Below, one piece after another: positions 1-10,001 of a stretch of 64,000 nucleotides of DNA. A model generated the notes under the pieces. It was not told the DNA's origin and made no database searches. It worked only from the letters and a program-made list of their open reading frames with translations. The translations under genes and the position numbers were made by a program. Every line of letters starts with the position of its first letter. Position 1 is the first letter of the stretch. The stretch spans positions 1-64,000 of the forward strand of contig NZ_FQTQ01000134.1 of assembly GCF_900128525.1 (NCBI RefSeq), written 5' to 3'. This stretch comes from a methanotrophic endosymbiont of Bathymodiolus puteoserpentis (Logatchev) (GTDB lineage: Bacteria; Pseudomonadota; Gammaproteobacteria; Methylococcales; Methylomonadaceae).

Positions 1-385
1 TCTGAGCGCCACTTTTTCGTGCAATTGAATTCCGTAAAAGTTGGTTTTTACACCTTAGGAAACTTATTATCACCCATAGATTTGATGTATGTCTACCATC
101 TTATGTATTGTTGCGGACACCGTTATCCCCCTGGTGTTATGGGATAAAAAAGAAAGTCGTGATTTGCCACGTTGGGGAATGATAAAGCTGGCTGATCTGG
201 AGCAGGGTACAACACGGACGTTATGGATGCGGCCAGCACTAAAAAAGAAAATCCAAGGTGCATTTGCACAGAGAAAACAGCAATTACAGCATTGCTTTAG
301 AAGTTTTGGCTGTGAGCCGTTATTTATGGAGCAAGGTTATCGGGCTGAGTCAGTGAATCAATATTTTTTACAACTCGCAGGTTGA
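1..385 (+). pseudogene. mxaS: mxaS C-terminal part (DUF58 family), 5'-truncated by the window and apparently frameshifted
   Basis: Only the last ~125 residues are in the window. From about position 89 the protein reads DTVIPLVLWDKKE, RWGMIKLADLEQG and RTLWMRPALKKK, the usual C-terminal pattern of DUF58/MxaS proteins (HDVIPVVLWD in the family). Upstream of 89 this frame has stops, whereas frame 1 (positions 1-87) is open and gives GNLLSPIDLM, which fits the stretch just before at the expected spacing. The two halves join if about 1 or 4 nt near 85-92 (sequence gatgtatgtc) are extra. MxaS is an accessory protein encoded with methanol dehydrogenase; mxaA follows with a short overlap region, as in other methylotrophs. 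The frameshift could be a real mutation or a sequencing error. The C-terminal part alone is an open frame at 89-385. Confidence 0.62.
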
Positions 386-390
386 CTAAG

Positions 391-1290
391 ATGTGGTTTA
401 ACAGTCTTTTTATTTTTTTTATCGGCTTATTATTGAGTAGCTGTTCTGGCTCAATCAATCAACCGATTACATTCTTTGAAGTACAAACACCTCGCCCTTT
501 TGGTTATGTGATGGGCGATGAAATAAAGCAGCGCATTATTATAGACGCTAGAGATGGTTTGGCTTTGCAAGCTAGCAGTATGCCCAGTATAGGGGAGGTT
601 AATCGCTGGCTTAATTTGAATATGATCAACATTGAGAAAACCAAAACTCAACAAGGGTTTCATTATCAAATTGACCTAACTTATCAAATTTTTTATGCAC
701 CTTTAGCTGTTAAAATGCTTGAATTACCTGGATTTACCTTACAGTTCAGGCAATTTGGCAATACCATAGAAAAAAAGGTTCCCAGTTGGCATTTTACTGC
801 TGCGCCCCTGCGTGAATTGGCTATTCGGAAAGACGATGGTAAAGAATATATGCGCCCAGATACGCCAGCGCCTTTCTTAGATAACACCCGCCAGCTTAAT
901 CGCCTGATAGTAAGCTTGCTTAGTGCTTTGATATTGGCGGCTTATCTGGCTTGGCTCTATGGCTTATTAACTTTTTTACCAAAATATCAGATATTCAAAA
1001 GTCCTTTACGGAAATTAGCTAAATTATCGGCTGATGACTTGACTGCTAGCTTGAATATTATGCATAAAGCGTTAAACCAGTTGAATGGCAAGCCCTTGTT
1101 TCAACATCAATTGGCAGGTTTTTATCAACGTTTCCCAAATTATCAACCGTTGCACGAAAAACTGACTTGGTTTTTTAATTGTTCTAATCAGCACTTTTTT
1201 AGTTCAGCCAGTAGAGCTAACAAAGACGAGAGTGAAAAAATTAAAGCATTGTGCCAGCACTGTCTTCAGATAGAACGAGGCAAGCGATGA
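391..1290 (+). CDS. mxaA: MxaA, methanol dehydrogenase accessory protein
   Basis: This is a 299-residue protein with an N-terminal hydrophobic signal ending in LLLSSCSG, which resembles a lipobox. A periplasmic part follows (FGYVMGDEIKQRI, then GEVNRWLNLN, the typical MxaA pattern), then one membrane helix near residues 170-190 (LIVSLLSALILAAYLAWL) and a cytosolic tail. MxaA is needed to make active calcium methanol dehydrogenase, probably for calcium insertion; the exact step is not settled. I chose the ATG at 391 because AGG lies 9 nt upstream; a TTG at 382, overlapping the mxaS stop, would add three residues. The stop overlaps the mxaC start (ATGA), so the two are translationally coupled. 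Neighbours mxaS, mxaC, mxaK and mxaL strongly support the call. Confidence 0.88.
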   Translation: MWFNSLFIFFIGLLLSSCSGSINQPITFFEVQTPRPFGYVMGDEIKQRIIIDARDGLALQASSMPSIGEVNRWLNLNMINIEKTKTQQGFHYQIDLTYQIFYAPLAVKMLELPGFTLQFRQFGNTIEKKVPSWHFTAAPLRELAIRKDDGKEYMRPDTPAPFLDNTRQLNRLIVSLLSALILAAYLAWLYGLLTFLPKYQIFKSPLRKLAKLSADDLTASLNIMHKALNQLNGKPLFQHQLAGFYQRFPNYQPLHEKLTWFFNCSNQHFFSSASRANKDESEKIKALCQHCLQIERGKR

Positions 1291-2270
1291 ATCTTGCTGT
1301 CGATTATCCTTGGGTATTGTTAGCTTTACTGATGAGCTTATTTCCCTTATTTAATAATGGTGTCACTCAGGTTCCTTATCCCTCTATAGAAATAATACCT
1401 AACGATGGATTATCAAGCTTTATCTCAGTATTGATAAAGCTTATTGCAGTTGCTGCTATTACCTTTCTCGTGCTGGCTCTGGCTGGCTTGAATCGAGGTG
1501 AACAAAGCAGAGAGCGCATTGGTTATGGCGCACATATTGTATTATTGCTGGATAGGAGTAAAAGTATGGATTATACCTATGCAGGTAAGGCACCCGATGG
1601 CAGTGAAGAATCCAAAGCCAGTGCCGCCAAACGATTATTAAGTGAATTTATTAAGCAACGCAAGCATGACCGAATCGGGGTTGCCGGATATAGTACCTCA
1701 GCGTTATTTTTTATGCCATTGACAGAAAACAAACAAGCGGCACTTGCCGCTGTTTCTGCTACTGATTTACCAGCACTCGCCTATACCAATATCAGCAAAG
1801 GGCTGGCAATGGGCTTATCTTATTTTCAACAACAAAGTTCACAAACGGGTTCACGGATTATTCTCTTGGTTTCAGATGGTGCCGCAGTGATTGACCCGGA
1901 CAGTGAGGCAAAAATAAGACGCTGGGCTAAACAACTGAATATCCGACTGTATTGGATTTTTATGCGCAGCGAAAACAGTCCTGGCTTATATGAAAAACCC
2001 GAAGACCCGCGCGATGATAATGCAGGCGCGATGCCCGAACGTTATTTGCATTTGTTTTTTACCAGCTTAGGTATTCCTTATAAAGCTTATCAGGCAGAAA
2101 ATCCTGATGCTGTACAAGAGGCCATTAATGACATTAACCAATTAGAAAACATGCCCTTACATTATGTAGAAAAAATACCGAAACAAGACTTGTCAAACCA
2201 GTGCTACCAGTTAGCGATGTTATTTATTAGCCTGCTATGGATATTTAAATTGGCCGAGGCAAGACCATGA
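1287..2270 (+). CDS. mxaC: MxaC, von Willebrand factor A domain protein of the mxa cluster
   Basis: The 327-residue protein has an N-terminal membrane helix, a second helix around residues 45-65, and then a VWFA domain. The MIDAS-type metal site is visible as LLLDRSKSMD (D-x-S-x-S), with the later LLVSDGAAV strand. A C-terminal hydrophobic helix (YQLAMLFISLLWIFKL) anchors the end. The family works with MxaA, MxaK and MxaL in assembling or metallating methanol dehydrogenase in the cytoplasmic membrane. The start at 1287 overlaps the mxaA stop by 4 nt (ATGA); a longer in-frame reading from 1251 would run deep into mxaA and is less likely. The stop overlaps the mxaK ATG in the same way. Confidence 0.88.
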   Translation: MNLAVDYPWVLLALLMSLFPLFNNGVTQVPYPSIEIIPNDGLSSFISVLIKLIAVAAITFLVLALAGLNRGEQSRERIGYGAHIVLLLDRSKSMDYTYAGKAPDGSEESKASAAKRLLSEFIKQRKHDRIGVAGYSTSALFFMPLTENKQAALAAVSATDLPALAYTNISKGLAMGLSYFQQQSSQTGSRIILLVSDGAAVIDPDSEAKIRRWAKQLNIRLYWIFMRSENSPGLYEKPEDPRDDNAGAMPERYLHLFFTSLGIPYKAYQAENPDAVQEAINDINQLENMPLHYVEKIPKQDLSNQCYQLAMLFISLLWIFKLAEARP

Positions 2271-2830
2271 TAAAAGCCATTCGTCATTATACAGTCTGGC
2301 TAGCATTACTAGCTGCTTTAGCAATAGCTCTGCAAAGTATGTATTCTTTCTACCAAATAGCCAATAGTAATCAATTAATCACTCAGTTAAATCAAGGTAA
2401 AGAGTTAAAGTCTGAGCAGTTGAAAGGTAATGTGCCTGAGGTAAAGTTGGCGCGTGCTACCTATCTGAAGAAGAAACATCGGTATAAAGAAGCACAAGCT
2501 AGTTTGAGTCAAATTATTAATCAGGGCAGTCAGAAAATGCAAGCCATTACTCGCTATAATTTGGGTAACACTTATTTAACTGAGGCCGTTGAGCTGGCAG
2601 AATCTATGCAAATAAATGAAGCAAGCGCACTAGCTGCATTGGCAAAACAAGCTTATCGGCAAGCTTTAGTATTAGACAGCCATTATTGGGATGCAAAATA
2701 TAATTTAGAAGTTGCGATGCGTTTATTGCCAGAAATGGATCGAATCACCATGGAAAAGGATGATCCTATCCCTGAGAAAAAAGCCAAACTCTGGGCTACC
2801 GTGCCAGGCTTTCCACGTGGTTTGCCTTAA
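2267..2830 (+). CDS. mxaK: MxaK, methanol dehydrogenase accessory protein
   Basis: This is a 187-residue protein with one N-terminal membrane helix (TVWLALLAALAIALQSMYSF) and a helical periplasmic part resembling TPR units: KLARATYLKKKHRYKEA, then NLGNTYLTEAVELAE, then YRQALVLDSHYWDAKYNLE. The tail contains PEKKAKLWATVPGFPRGLP, a conserved ending in MxaK proteins. It is translationally coupled to mxaC (ATGA overlap), and mxaL starts 4 nt after its stop. Its role, together with the two VWFA proteins MxaC and MxaL, is in building methanol dehydrogenase. The name rests on position and on this tail; the precise biochemical job is unknown in the family. Confidence 0.84.
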   Translation: MIKAIRHYTVWLALLAALAIALQSMYSFYQIANSNQLITQLNQGKELKSEQLKGNVPEVKLARATYLKKKHRYKEAQASLSQIINQGSQKMQAITRYNLGNTYLTEAVELAESMQINEASALAALAKQAYRQALVLDSHYWDAKYNLEVAMRLLPEMDRITMEKDDPIPEKKAKLWATVPGFPRGLP

Positions 2831-2834
2831 TATT

Positions 2835-3827
2835 ATGTTGTTACAACATTTATTAAAAAACCTGAAAGATTACCGGTTTTATGGCTTAAGTCTCGCATTG
2901 CTGGCTATGTTAGCATTGTTTATTAATCCTCAAGTAATCAAACGCCAGGCTGTTTATAACTTTACCGTGATTGTTGATATAACACGCAGTATGAATGCTA
3001 AGGATTATCAGCTAAAGGATGAAGCAGTCAGCCGGCTACACTTTGTTAAACAGGCATTACGTGACCTAGTATTAACACTTCCCTGTCAATCTAAGCTGGG
3101 GCTAGGGATTTTTACGGAAAGAAAATCCACCTTATTATTTGAGCCTATCGAAGTCTGCTCATCTTATGCAGAAATTGACAGTGTGATTGATACTATTGAC
3201 TGGCGGATGGCATGGGCTGCTGATAGCCGTATTGGTAAAGGGCTTGCGAATACTATTACTCAATTACAGAACCGTGGTAGCCACATTGTTTTTTTAACCG
3301 ATGGACAAGAAGCACCTCCTGTGAATCCGCGCTATAAAACAGACTTTAGTGACTTAAAAGGTAAGCTAAAAGGGCTATTAGTCGGGGTAGGGGGCTTGCA
3401 AAATGTCCCCATCCCTAAATATAACAAGCAAGGTCAGCAACAAGGGTTTTATCAACAAGGTGATGTTCCGCACCGCTCAACATTTGGCATGGCTCCTACT
3501 TCATCTGTTCCCGTAGAAGGGTACAACGCGCGTAATGCGCCTTTTGGCAGTGCTAAAGTCACTGGAGACCAGCATTTAACTCGCTTGTATGAACCTTATT
3601 TACAGCAGCTTAGTAAAGAAGTTGACTGGGTTTATCATCGTCTGGAAACCAGCGAGCAATTGAGTAAGGCATTGCAAATTCCAATGTTTGCTAAACAACA
3701 GCAAGTTTTGTCTGATAGCCGCCCATATTTTGCCATTTTTACCTTAATACTATTGGGTTTAGTTTATTTTCCGCGTTTGAGCCGTGCTGGTGAAAAGAAC
3801 TTGCTTGAGGAAAACTATAAGGTTTGA
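2835..3827 (+). CDS. mxaL: MxaL, von Willebrand factor A domain protein of the mxa cluster
   Basis: The 330-residue protein is the second VWFA protein of the cluster. An N-terminal helix (YGLSLALLAMLALFI) precedes a VWFA domain whose metal site reads VDITRSMNA (D-x-T-x-S variant) followed by HIVFLTDGQEAP. A C-terminal helix (PYFAIFTLILLGLVYFP) ends the membrane-anchored layout. The start at 2835 lies 4 nt after the mxaK stop; the same frame is open upstream inside mxaK, but a start there would remove the short-spacing pattern seen in the cluster. No mxaD follows; the operon ends at a strong palindrome just downstream. Confidence 0.86.
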   Translation: MLLQHLLKNLKDYRFYGLSLALLAMLALFINPQVIKRQAVYNFTVIVDITRSMNAKDYQLKDEAVSRLHFVKQALRDLVLTLPCQSKLGLGIFTERKSTLLFEPIEVCSSYAEIDSVIDTIDWRMAWAADSRIGKGLANTITQLQNRGSHIVFLTDGQEAPPVNPRYKTDFSDLKGKLKGLLVGVGGLQNVPIPKYNKQGQQQGFYQQGDVPHRSTFGMAPTSSVPVEGYNARNAPFGSAKVTGDQHLTRLYEPYLQQLSKEVDWVYHRLETSEQLSKALQIPMFAKQQQVLSDSRPYFAIFTLILLGLVYFPRLSRAGEKNLLEENYKV

Positions 3828-3839
3828 GTAGAATTTTTT

Positions 3840-3876
3840 CATACGCTGTCAGCCCTAGATGGGCTGACAGCGTATG
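3840..3876. terminator. Perfect 16-bp palindrome between convergent mxaL and gatB
   Basis: Arms catacgctgtcagccc and its exact complement flank a 5-nt loop (tagat). It sits between the stop codons of two convergent genes, the expected place for a bidirectional terminator. There is no clear T-run on either side, so it may act as a mRNA-stabilising end or a rho-assisted stop. The core gctgtcag/ctgacagc resembles, loosely, the gcactgtcag core of the repeat at 23141. Confidence 0.6.
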
Positions 3877-3886
3877 TATTTGAAAA

Positions 3887-5320
3887 TTAGCGTTTCAACT
3901 TACCTTGTAAAATCTTATTGACTTCGCCAGGGTTAGCTTTTCCTTGGGAAGCTTTCATGGTCTGCCCCACAAAGAAACCAAAGACTTTATCTTTACCGTT
4001 TAAGTATTGCTCCACTTGGGCGGGGTTGTCAGCGATGATTTTGTCAATAATCGCTTCGATAGCGCCGCTATCAGTAATTTGCTTTAGACCTTGGGATTCA
4101 ATAATTGCATCCGCATCATCTTCGCTATTAAGCATGGCTTCAAACACTTGTTTGGCGATTTTTCCGGAGATCGTATTATCTGCAATACGTTGTAATAGTC
4201 CGGCTAAGCGTTCATAAGAGATAGGGGACTGAGCAATATCTAAGCTTTGCTTATTTAGTACACCTAATAAGTCTCCCGTTACCCAATTACTACAGGTTTT
4301 TGCGTCACAGCCAGAGGATTTAACTAAGGCTTCAAAATAATGTGCTAACTGTTTGGTACTCGATAAAATGCCTGCTGTTTCTGCATCTAATTGATATTCG
4401 GCAATAAAGCGCTGCCTTTTTATTTGAGGTAATTCAGGTAAATCGGCCCTAACTTGTGTGCGTAATTCATCACTGATAATAACAGGTAATAAATCAGGGT
4501 CAGGAAAGTAGCGGTAATCATTCGCTTCTTCCTTGCTACGCATAGAGCGAGTTTCATTTTTATCAGCATCATACAGGCGGGTTTCCTGAGTGATTTTGCC
4601 TCCGTTTTCAATAATTTCAATTTGCCGTTCGACTTCGATATTGATTGCTTTTTCGACGAACTTGAATGAATTAATGTTTTTTAATTCGGTGCGCGTGCCA
4701 TATTCTTCTTGGCCTTTTGGGCGTATCGATACGTTAGCATCGCAACGGAATGAGCCTTCTTGCATATTGCCGTCGCTAATTTCTAAATATTGCACGAGTT
4801 CGTGAATTTTACGCATATAGGCAATCGCTTCTTTTGCCGAGCGCATATCTGGCTCAGAAACGATTTCTAGCAAAGGTGTGCCGGCGCGGTTTAAATCAAT
4901 TCCGGTTAAGCCATGAAAATCTTCATGTAAAGATTTACCTGCATCTTCTTCTAAATGGGCGCGGGTAACGCCGATGCGTTTAGTGATGCCATCCACTTCA
5001 ATATCCATATGACCTATACCGACAATAGGGTGGTCCATTTGACTGATTTGATAGCCTTTAGGTGAATCTGGATAGAAATAATTTTTCCTAGCAAAGACTG
5101 AGACATCAGCGACTTCAGCATCAATAGCAAACCCAAATTTAACCGCCATGCGCACGACCTCTTCATTGAGTACCGGTAATACCCCTGGTAGACCTAAATC
5201 AACTGCACAGGCTTGGGTGTTAGGTTCTGCGCCATAAGCGGTCGCGGCACCAGAAAAGATTTTTGATTTTGTTGCGAGTTGGGTGTGAATTTCTAACCCA
5301 ATAACAGTTTCCCATTGCAT
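3887..5320 (-). CDS. gatB: Aspartyl/glutamyl-tRNA(Asn/Gln) amidotransferase subunit B
   Basis: This is a 477-residue GatB. It begins [14 protein letters not shown], the standard GatB opening, and carries the kinase core [21 protein letters not shown] and [14 protein letters not shown], then the tRNA-binding YqeY-like tail ending near [13 protein letters not shown]. With GatA and GatC it converts Glu-tRNA(Gln) and Asp-tRNA(Asn) to the amide forms, which implies that glutaminyl- or asparaginyl-tRNA synthetase may be missing here. The start at 5320 is preceded by GGAG 5-6 nt upstream and lies 10 nt after the gatA stop. The frame is open further up into gatA, but the family start and the RBS favour 5320. 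Confidence 0.96.
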   Translation of the reverse strand: MQWETVIGLEIHTQLATKSKIFSGAATAYGAEPNTQACAVDLGLPGVLPVLNEEVVRMAVKFGFAIDAEVADVSVFARKNYFYPDSPKGYQISQMDHPIVGIGHMDIEVDGITKRIGVTRAHLEEDAGKSLHEDFHGLTGIDLNRAGTPLLEIVSEPDMRSAKEAIAYMRKIHELVQYLEISDGNMQEGSFRCDANVSIRPKGQEEYGTRTELKNINSFKFVEKAINIEVERQIEIIENGGKITQETRLYDADKNETRSMRSKEEANDYRYFPDPDLLPVIISDELRTQVRADLPELPQIKRQRFIAEYQLDAETAGILSSTKQLAHYFEALVKSSGCDAKTCSNWVTGDLLGVLNKQSLDIAQSPISYERLAGLLQRIADNTISGKIAKQVFEAMLNSEDDADAIIESQGLKQITDSGAIEAIIDKIIADNPAQVEQYLNGKDKVFGFFVGQTMKASQGKANPGEVNKILQGKLKR

Positions 5321-5330
5321 AGTGATCTCC

Positions 5331-6782
5331 TTACTCGAAACCTTTCGGTGTTTGTTGGTGCCAGTCAGTAACTTGTTGATATTGGTGGGCGACATTAAGC
5401 AGTTTTGCTTCGTCAAAGTAGTTACCAATAATCTGTAAGCCTACGGGTTTATTATCGATAAAACCAGCGGGAACTGACATGGCAGGTAGGCCAGCTAGAT
5501 TAATCGCTATTGTGTAAATATCAGCTAAGTACATTTCGATAGGGTCATCAGTTTTTTCGCCTATGCCAAAAGCAGGGGTAGGGGATACGGGGCCCATAAT
5601 GACATCGACTTGTTCTAAAGCTTGTTTGAAATCATCACTGATTAAACGGCGGATTTTTTGCGCTTTAATATAGTAAGCATCGTAATAACCTTCAGATAGG
5701 GCATAAGTACCAACTAAAATACGGCGTTTGACTTCCGTGCCAAAAGCTTCACCACGTGAACGAATATATAAATCATTTAAGTCCGTAGGGTTTTCACAGC
5801 GATAACCATAACGCACACCATCAAGTCGCGAAAGGTTAGCCGAGCATTCCGCAGGGGCAATGACATAATAAGAAGGAATTGCGAGTTTTAAATTAGGCAT
5901 AGACACTTCGACAATTTCTGCGCCCATTTTTCTGTATTCATTGATTGCCGTGTCAATGCTCGCTGCCATCTCGCTGTTTAAGGCTTCATCAAAAAATTCT
6001 TTAGGAAGACCAATTTTTAAGCCAGTTAGAGAGTTATTCAAGTCGGCACTGTAATCTGGCACGGCACAATCCACGCTAGTGGAATCTTGAGAGTCAAATC
6101 CGGCCATGACTTGGAGCATAAGCGCTGTATCTTCCGCTGTTTGCGCCATAGGGCCACCTTGATCTAAGCTGGAGGCATAAGCAATCATGCCGTAACGTGA
6201 GACTCGGCCATAAGTGGGTTTTAAGCCAGTAATGCCGCACAGCGCTGCAGGTTGGCGAATAGAGCCACCTGTATCGGTACCTGTTGCGCCGGGGATTAAA
6301 CGCGCAGCAACGGCTGCTGCTGAGCCACCCGATGAACCACCGGGTACACAGTGGGTTGCCCAAGGGTTTTTGACCGTGCCATAAAAGCTGGTTTCATTGG
6401 AGGAGCCCATAGCAAACTCATCCATATTGAGTTTACCTAGGGAAACAGCACCAGCGGCATTGAATTTTTCTACTACAGTCGCATTATAAGGCGAGATAAA
6501 GTTATCTAGCATTTTGGAACCGCAGCTAGTTTTGACACCAAGGGTGCAAAAAATATCTTTATGTGCCATAGGTACGCCAGTTAAGAAGGGCGCATCACCG
6601 GCAGCGAGCATCGCGTCGGCTTGCTTGGCGGCAGCGATAGCCTGATGTTCAGTTACTGTAATAAAACTGTTCAGGTCTTGGTGTTGTTTAATACGTGCAA
6701 GATAGGATTCAGTGAGCTCTTGACTAGAATAATCGCCTGCGCGTAAGCCTTGAGCGATTTGGGCAAGGGTTTTAGTATGCAT
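5331..6782 (-). CDS. gatA: Aspartyl/glutamyl-tRNA amidotransferase subunit A
   Basis: The 483-residue amidase-signature protein hydrolyses glutamine and supplies ammonia to GatB. The Lys-cisSer-Ser site is visible as the lysine in MAHKDIF and the glycine/serine-rich [30 protein letters not shown] and [14 protein letters not shown] are further family landmarks. The length matches the family. gatC lies 10 nt upstream and gatB 10 nt downstream, so the three form one operon (gatC-gatA-gatB) transcribed leftward, divergently from mreB. Confidence 0.97.
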   Translation of the reverse strand: MHTKTLAQIAQGLRAGDYSSQELTESYLARIKQHQDLNSFITVTEHQAIAAAKQADAMLAAGDAPFLTGVPMAHKDIFCTLGVKTSCGSKMLDNFISPYNATVVEKFNAAGAVSLGKLNMDEFAMGSSNETSFYGTVKNPWATHCVPGGSSGGSAAAVAARLIPGATGTDTGGSIRQPAALCGITGLKPTYGRVSRYGMIAYASSLDQGGPMAQTAEDTALMLQVMAGFDSQDSTSVDCAVPDYSADLNNSLTGLKIGLPKEFFDEALNSEMAASIDTAINEYRKMGAEIVEVSMPNLKLAIPSYYVIAPAECSANLSRLDGVRYGYRCENPTDLNDLYIRSRGEAFGTEVKRRILVGTYALSEGYYDAYYIKAQKIRRLISDDFKQALEQVDVIMGPVSPTPAFGIGEKTDDPIEMYLADIYTIAINLAGLPAMSVPAGFIDNKPVGLQIIGNYFDEAKLLNVAHQYQQVTDWHQQTPKGFE

Positions 6783-6792
6783 ATGTTTTACC

Positions 6793-7080
6793 TTATTCTA
6801 TGACTTTGGGCACAAGATATAAGCCTGCTTCAACTTGCGGAGCAATGGCCTGGAAGGCTTCCCGGTTATTAGTTTCAATAACTTGGTCAGGGCGTAAACG
6901 TTGTGCCTGATCAAGGGGGTGTGCCATAGGTGTGACATCATCAGTATTAACTGCGCTCATTTGAGCAACCAGGTCTAACATGCCGGAGAGATCTTGGGCA
7001 TAAGATTCGGTGTCCTGAGCATCAATGCCCAAGCGCGCTAAATACGCAATTTTATTAACATCATCTACTGTTAACGACAT
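6793..7080 (-). CDS. gatC: Aspartyl/glutamyl-tRNA amidotransferase subunit C
   Basis: The 95-residue GatC belts GatA and GatB together. Family features are the N-terminal helix [13 protein letters not shown], the [10 protein letters not shown] stretch and the C-terminal [20 protein letters not shown]. It is the first gene of the leftward gatCAB operon; its promoter must lie in the 170-bp divergent gap shared with mreB. Confidence 0.95.
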   Translation of the reverse strand: MSLTVDDVNKIAYLARLGIDAQDTESYAQDLSGMLDLVAQMSAVNTDDVTPMAHPLDQAQRLRPDQVIETNNREAFQAIAPQVEAGLYLVPKVIE

Positions 7081-7217
7081 TTTAACTCCATTACTCGGTG
7101 GGGTTCTTAGGTAGTTTAAGCGCCTTATATAGGCTTTGTTTTAAGCTTCTATAAAGACGAATAGCGCAATATGATACTTTATATCTTGCCCAAATACCTT
7201 ATTGATTGATAAAGTAG

Positions 7218-8294
<1,077 letters not shown>

Positions 8295-8331
8295 AATGAT
8301 ATCGCTTATTAATCCAGCTTTTGAATTTTAA

Positions 8332-8418
8332 GGCCACTTTTCATTTTTAATGGGTGTAGGATGAGCTGAGGAACGGAGCGCATCGCTTTGAATTGATACA
8401 CTTCTAAATTGAGTGGCC
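8332..8418. repeat. Repeat unit with GGCCACT...AGTGGCC ends holding one arm of the GTAGGATG palindrome family
   Basis: Positions 8356-8385 read gtaggatgagctgaggaacg followed by gagcgcatcg, closely matching the arms of the large palindrome at 47693-47759. The surrounding segment is bounded by ggccact (8332) and agtggcc (8412), short inverted ends. It lies in the gap between mreB and mreC and codes for nothing recognisable. It looks like a short dispersed repeat (REP or MITE remnant). Confidence 0.55.
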
Positions 8419-8546
8419 GTGAGTTAGTCGTTATTATAAACAGCTCAATACCATTATTTTGTTTTTAATGCTTCAGTTTTGCTAGGGTAAACACTATAAA
8501 ACTTTTATTTGCCACTGGTCCCTCAATTAATACACGTTTTTTAATT

Positions 8547-9368
8547 GTGGTCTTATTGTCTGTTTTTTTTCTGGTCACTGAGCAGTATAGTGATAAATTA
8601 AAGCCTTTACGTCATATTCTTTCGGTCTTTGTTTATCCGATTCAATACATTGTTGATGCGCCTACACGCTTATTTAATAACGTGATTAATTCTGTTGAGG
8701 GTTATGAGCAGCTATTAAGTGAAAATAAAGTTTTAAAGCAGCAACAATTGATTAATAGTGCAAGGTTATTGAAATTTTCGGCCCTAGAAAAAGAAAATAT
8801 TCGTTTACGTTCTTTATTGGATAGCTCTTTTAAACTGGGTGAACAGGTTTTGATTGCTGAATTATTATCGGTTAATCTTGCTCCTTATGAGCATGTCGTC
8901 GTGGTCAATAAAGGCAGTCGATTTGGTGTTCATGTAGGGCAGCCGGTGTTAGATGCAAATGGTATTGTTGGACAAGTACTTAAAGCCTTACCTTTGAGTT
9001 CGGAGATTATTTTAATTACCGATCCAAATCATGCGATTCCTGTACAGGTTAATCGTAATGGTCTACATACTATTGCTATTGGTAGTGGTCAGTTAAATAA
9101 ATTGAATTTACCTTTTTTGCCTAATAATGCAGATATAGTTCCCGGTGATTTATTAATTACTTCTGGCTTAGGCGGTATTTTTCCTCAAGGTTACCCTGTT
9201 GCGGTTGTTGAGTCTTTTGTTGAGCAACCTGATAAACCTTTTGCGGTTATACAAGCGAGACCAACGGCGGCATTGAACACGAGTCGTGAATTATTGATTG
9301 TTTGGAGTAATAGTCAGGTTATTCCTTTAAATAATCCGCTTAGTGAGCAAGTGCATGGCCAAGATTAA
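8547..9368 (+). CDS. mreC: Rod shape-determining protein MreC
   Basis: This is a bitopic periplasmic scaffold of the elongasome. From the first canonical start (GTG 8547) there are 273 residues: a membrane helix, a coiled coil (YEQLLSENKVLKQQQ, then LEKENIRLRSLLD) and the double beta-barrel domain with DANGIVGQV and GDLLITSGLGGIFPQGYPVA. The conserved cytosolic leader of MreC (TGPS...RFLIVVLLS) is encoded in the same frame upstream of this GTG, at 8496-8546, where the only codon behind a good ribosome site (aggg at 8484-8487) is ATA. The true start may therefore be the ATA at 8496, giving 290 residues. The end overlaps mreD by 14 nt. Confidence 0.93.
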   Translation: MVLLSVFFLVTEQYSDKLKPLRHILSVFVYPIQYIVDAPTRLFNNVINSVEGYEQLLSENKVLKQQQLINSARLLKFSALEKENIRLRSLLDSSFKLGEQVLIAELLSVNLAPYEHVVVVNKGSRFGVHVGQPVLDANGIVGQVLKALPLSSEIILITDPNHAIPVQVNRNGLHTIAIGSGQLNKLNLPFLPNNADIVPGDLLITSGLGGIFPQGYPVAVVESFVEQPDKPFAVIQARPTAALNTSRELLIVWSNSQVIPLNNPLSEQVHGQD

Positions 9369-9828
9369 ATTACCGCTATTGATTGCTTATTGGCTCACCG
9401 TTGTTGTTGCTATGGCATTGAATATTACTCCATGGAAGGGGGCTTTTTTGATGGCATCCCCTGATTGGGTGCTTTTAATTTTGATTTATTGGGCACTTGC
9501 CGCACCAGAGACAGCGAGTGTTGGTAAGGCATGGATAGTTGGCTTATTAGTCGATGTGCTGACTGGGCAATTACTGGGGCAGTATGCATTAGCTTATGCT
9601 GCGAGCATTTTTCTTAGTGTCAAACAGCATAAGCGTATAAGGCACTACCTTATTATTCAACAGAGCTTGGTTGTTTTTATGCTCTTGTTGTTTGCCCGAG
9701 TATTGATTTTTTGGATTGAAAATATTAATCATCAACCGGTGCCCATAAATTTCTGGTTGCCGGTTTTAACGGGGGCTGTCGTCTGGCCTGTTGTCAGTCT
9801 ATTATTGCGTAACATACGCATTGTCTAA
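9355..9828 (+). CDS. mreD: Rod shape-determining protein MreD
   Basis: The 157-residue integral membrane protein has five or so hydrophobic helices, with the family pattern FLMASPDWVLLILIYWALA, VGLLVDVLTGQLLGQYAL and the basic loop KQHKRIRHY. MreD bridges MreC and the PBP2-RodA pair in the elongasome. The ATG at 9355 (MAKIKLPLL) is a more usual beginning than the GTG at 9343; either overlaps the end of mreC. It is followed after a 170-nt gap by mrdA. Confidence 0.93.
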   Translation: MAKIKLPLLIAYWLTVVVAMALNITPWKGAFLMASPDWVLLILIYWALAAPETASVGKAWIVGLLVDVLTGQLLGQYALAYAASIFLSVKQHKRIRHYLIIQQSLVVFMLLLFARVLIFWIENINHQPVPINFWLPVLTGAVVWPVVSLLLRNIRIV

Positions 9829-10001
9829 GAAATTTAGTGCATAGCACGGTTAAAGTGTACAGAGCTGTCCTATTCTTACATCAATAACAATGAATAATAC
9901 CCTAGCCGGGCTTCTCAGGCACGCTAGAAAATCAGTTGTATAGCGCGCTATACGCCTACTTTCGGGTATTATTAACCCCGCTCCTAAGGTATTTAATTAT
10001 T

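Noticed and set aside
3840-3876. Membership of the mxaL-gatB palindrome in the MITE-like family
   Set aside because: Only about eight core bases are shared (ctgtcag); the GGAATG ends and tttcgggt block are absent.
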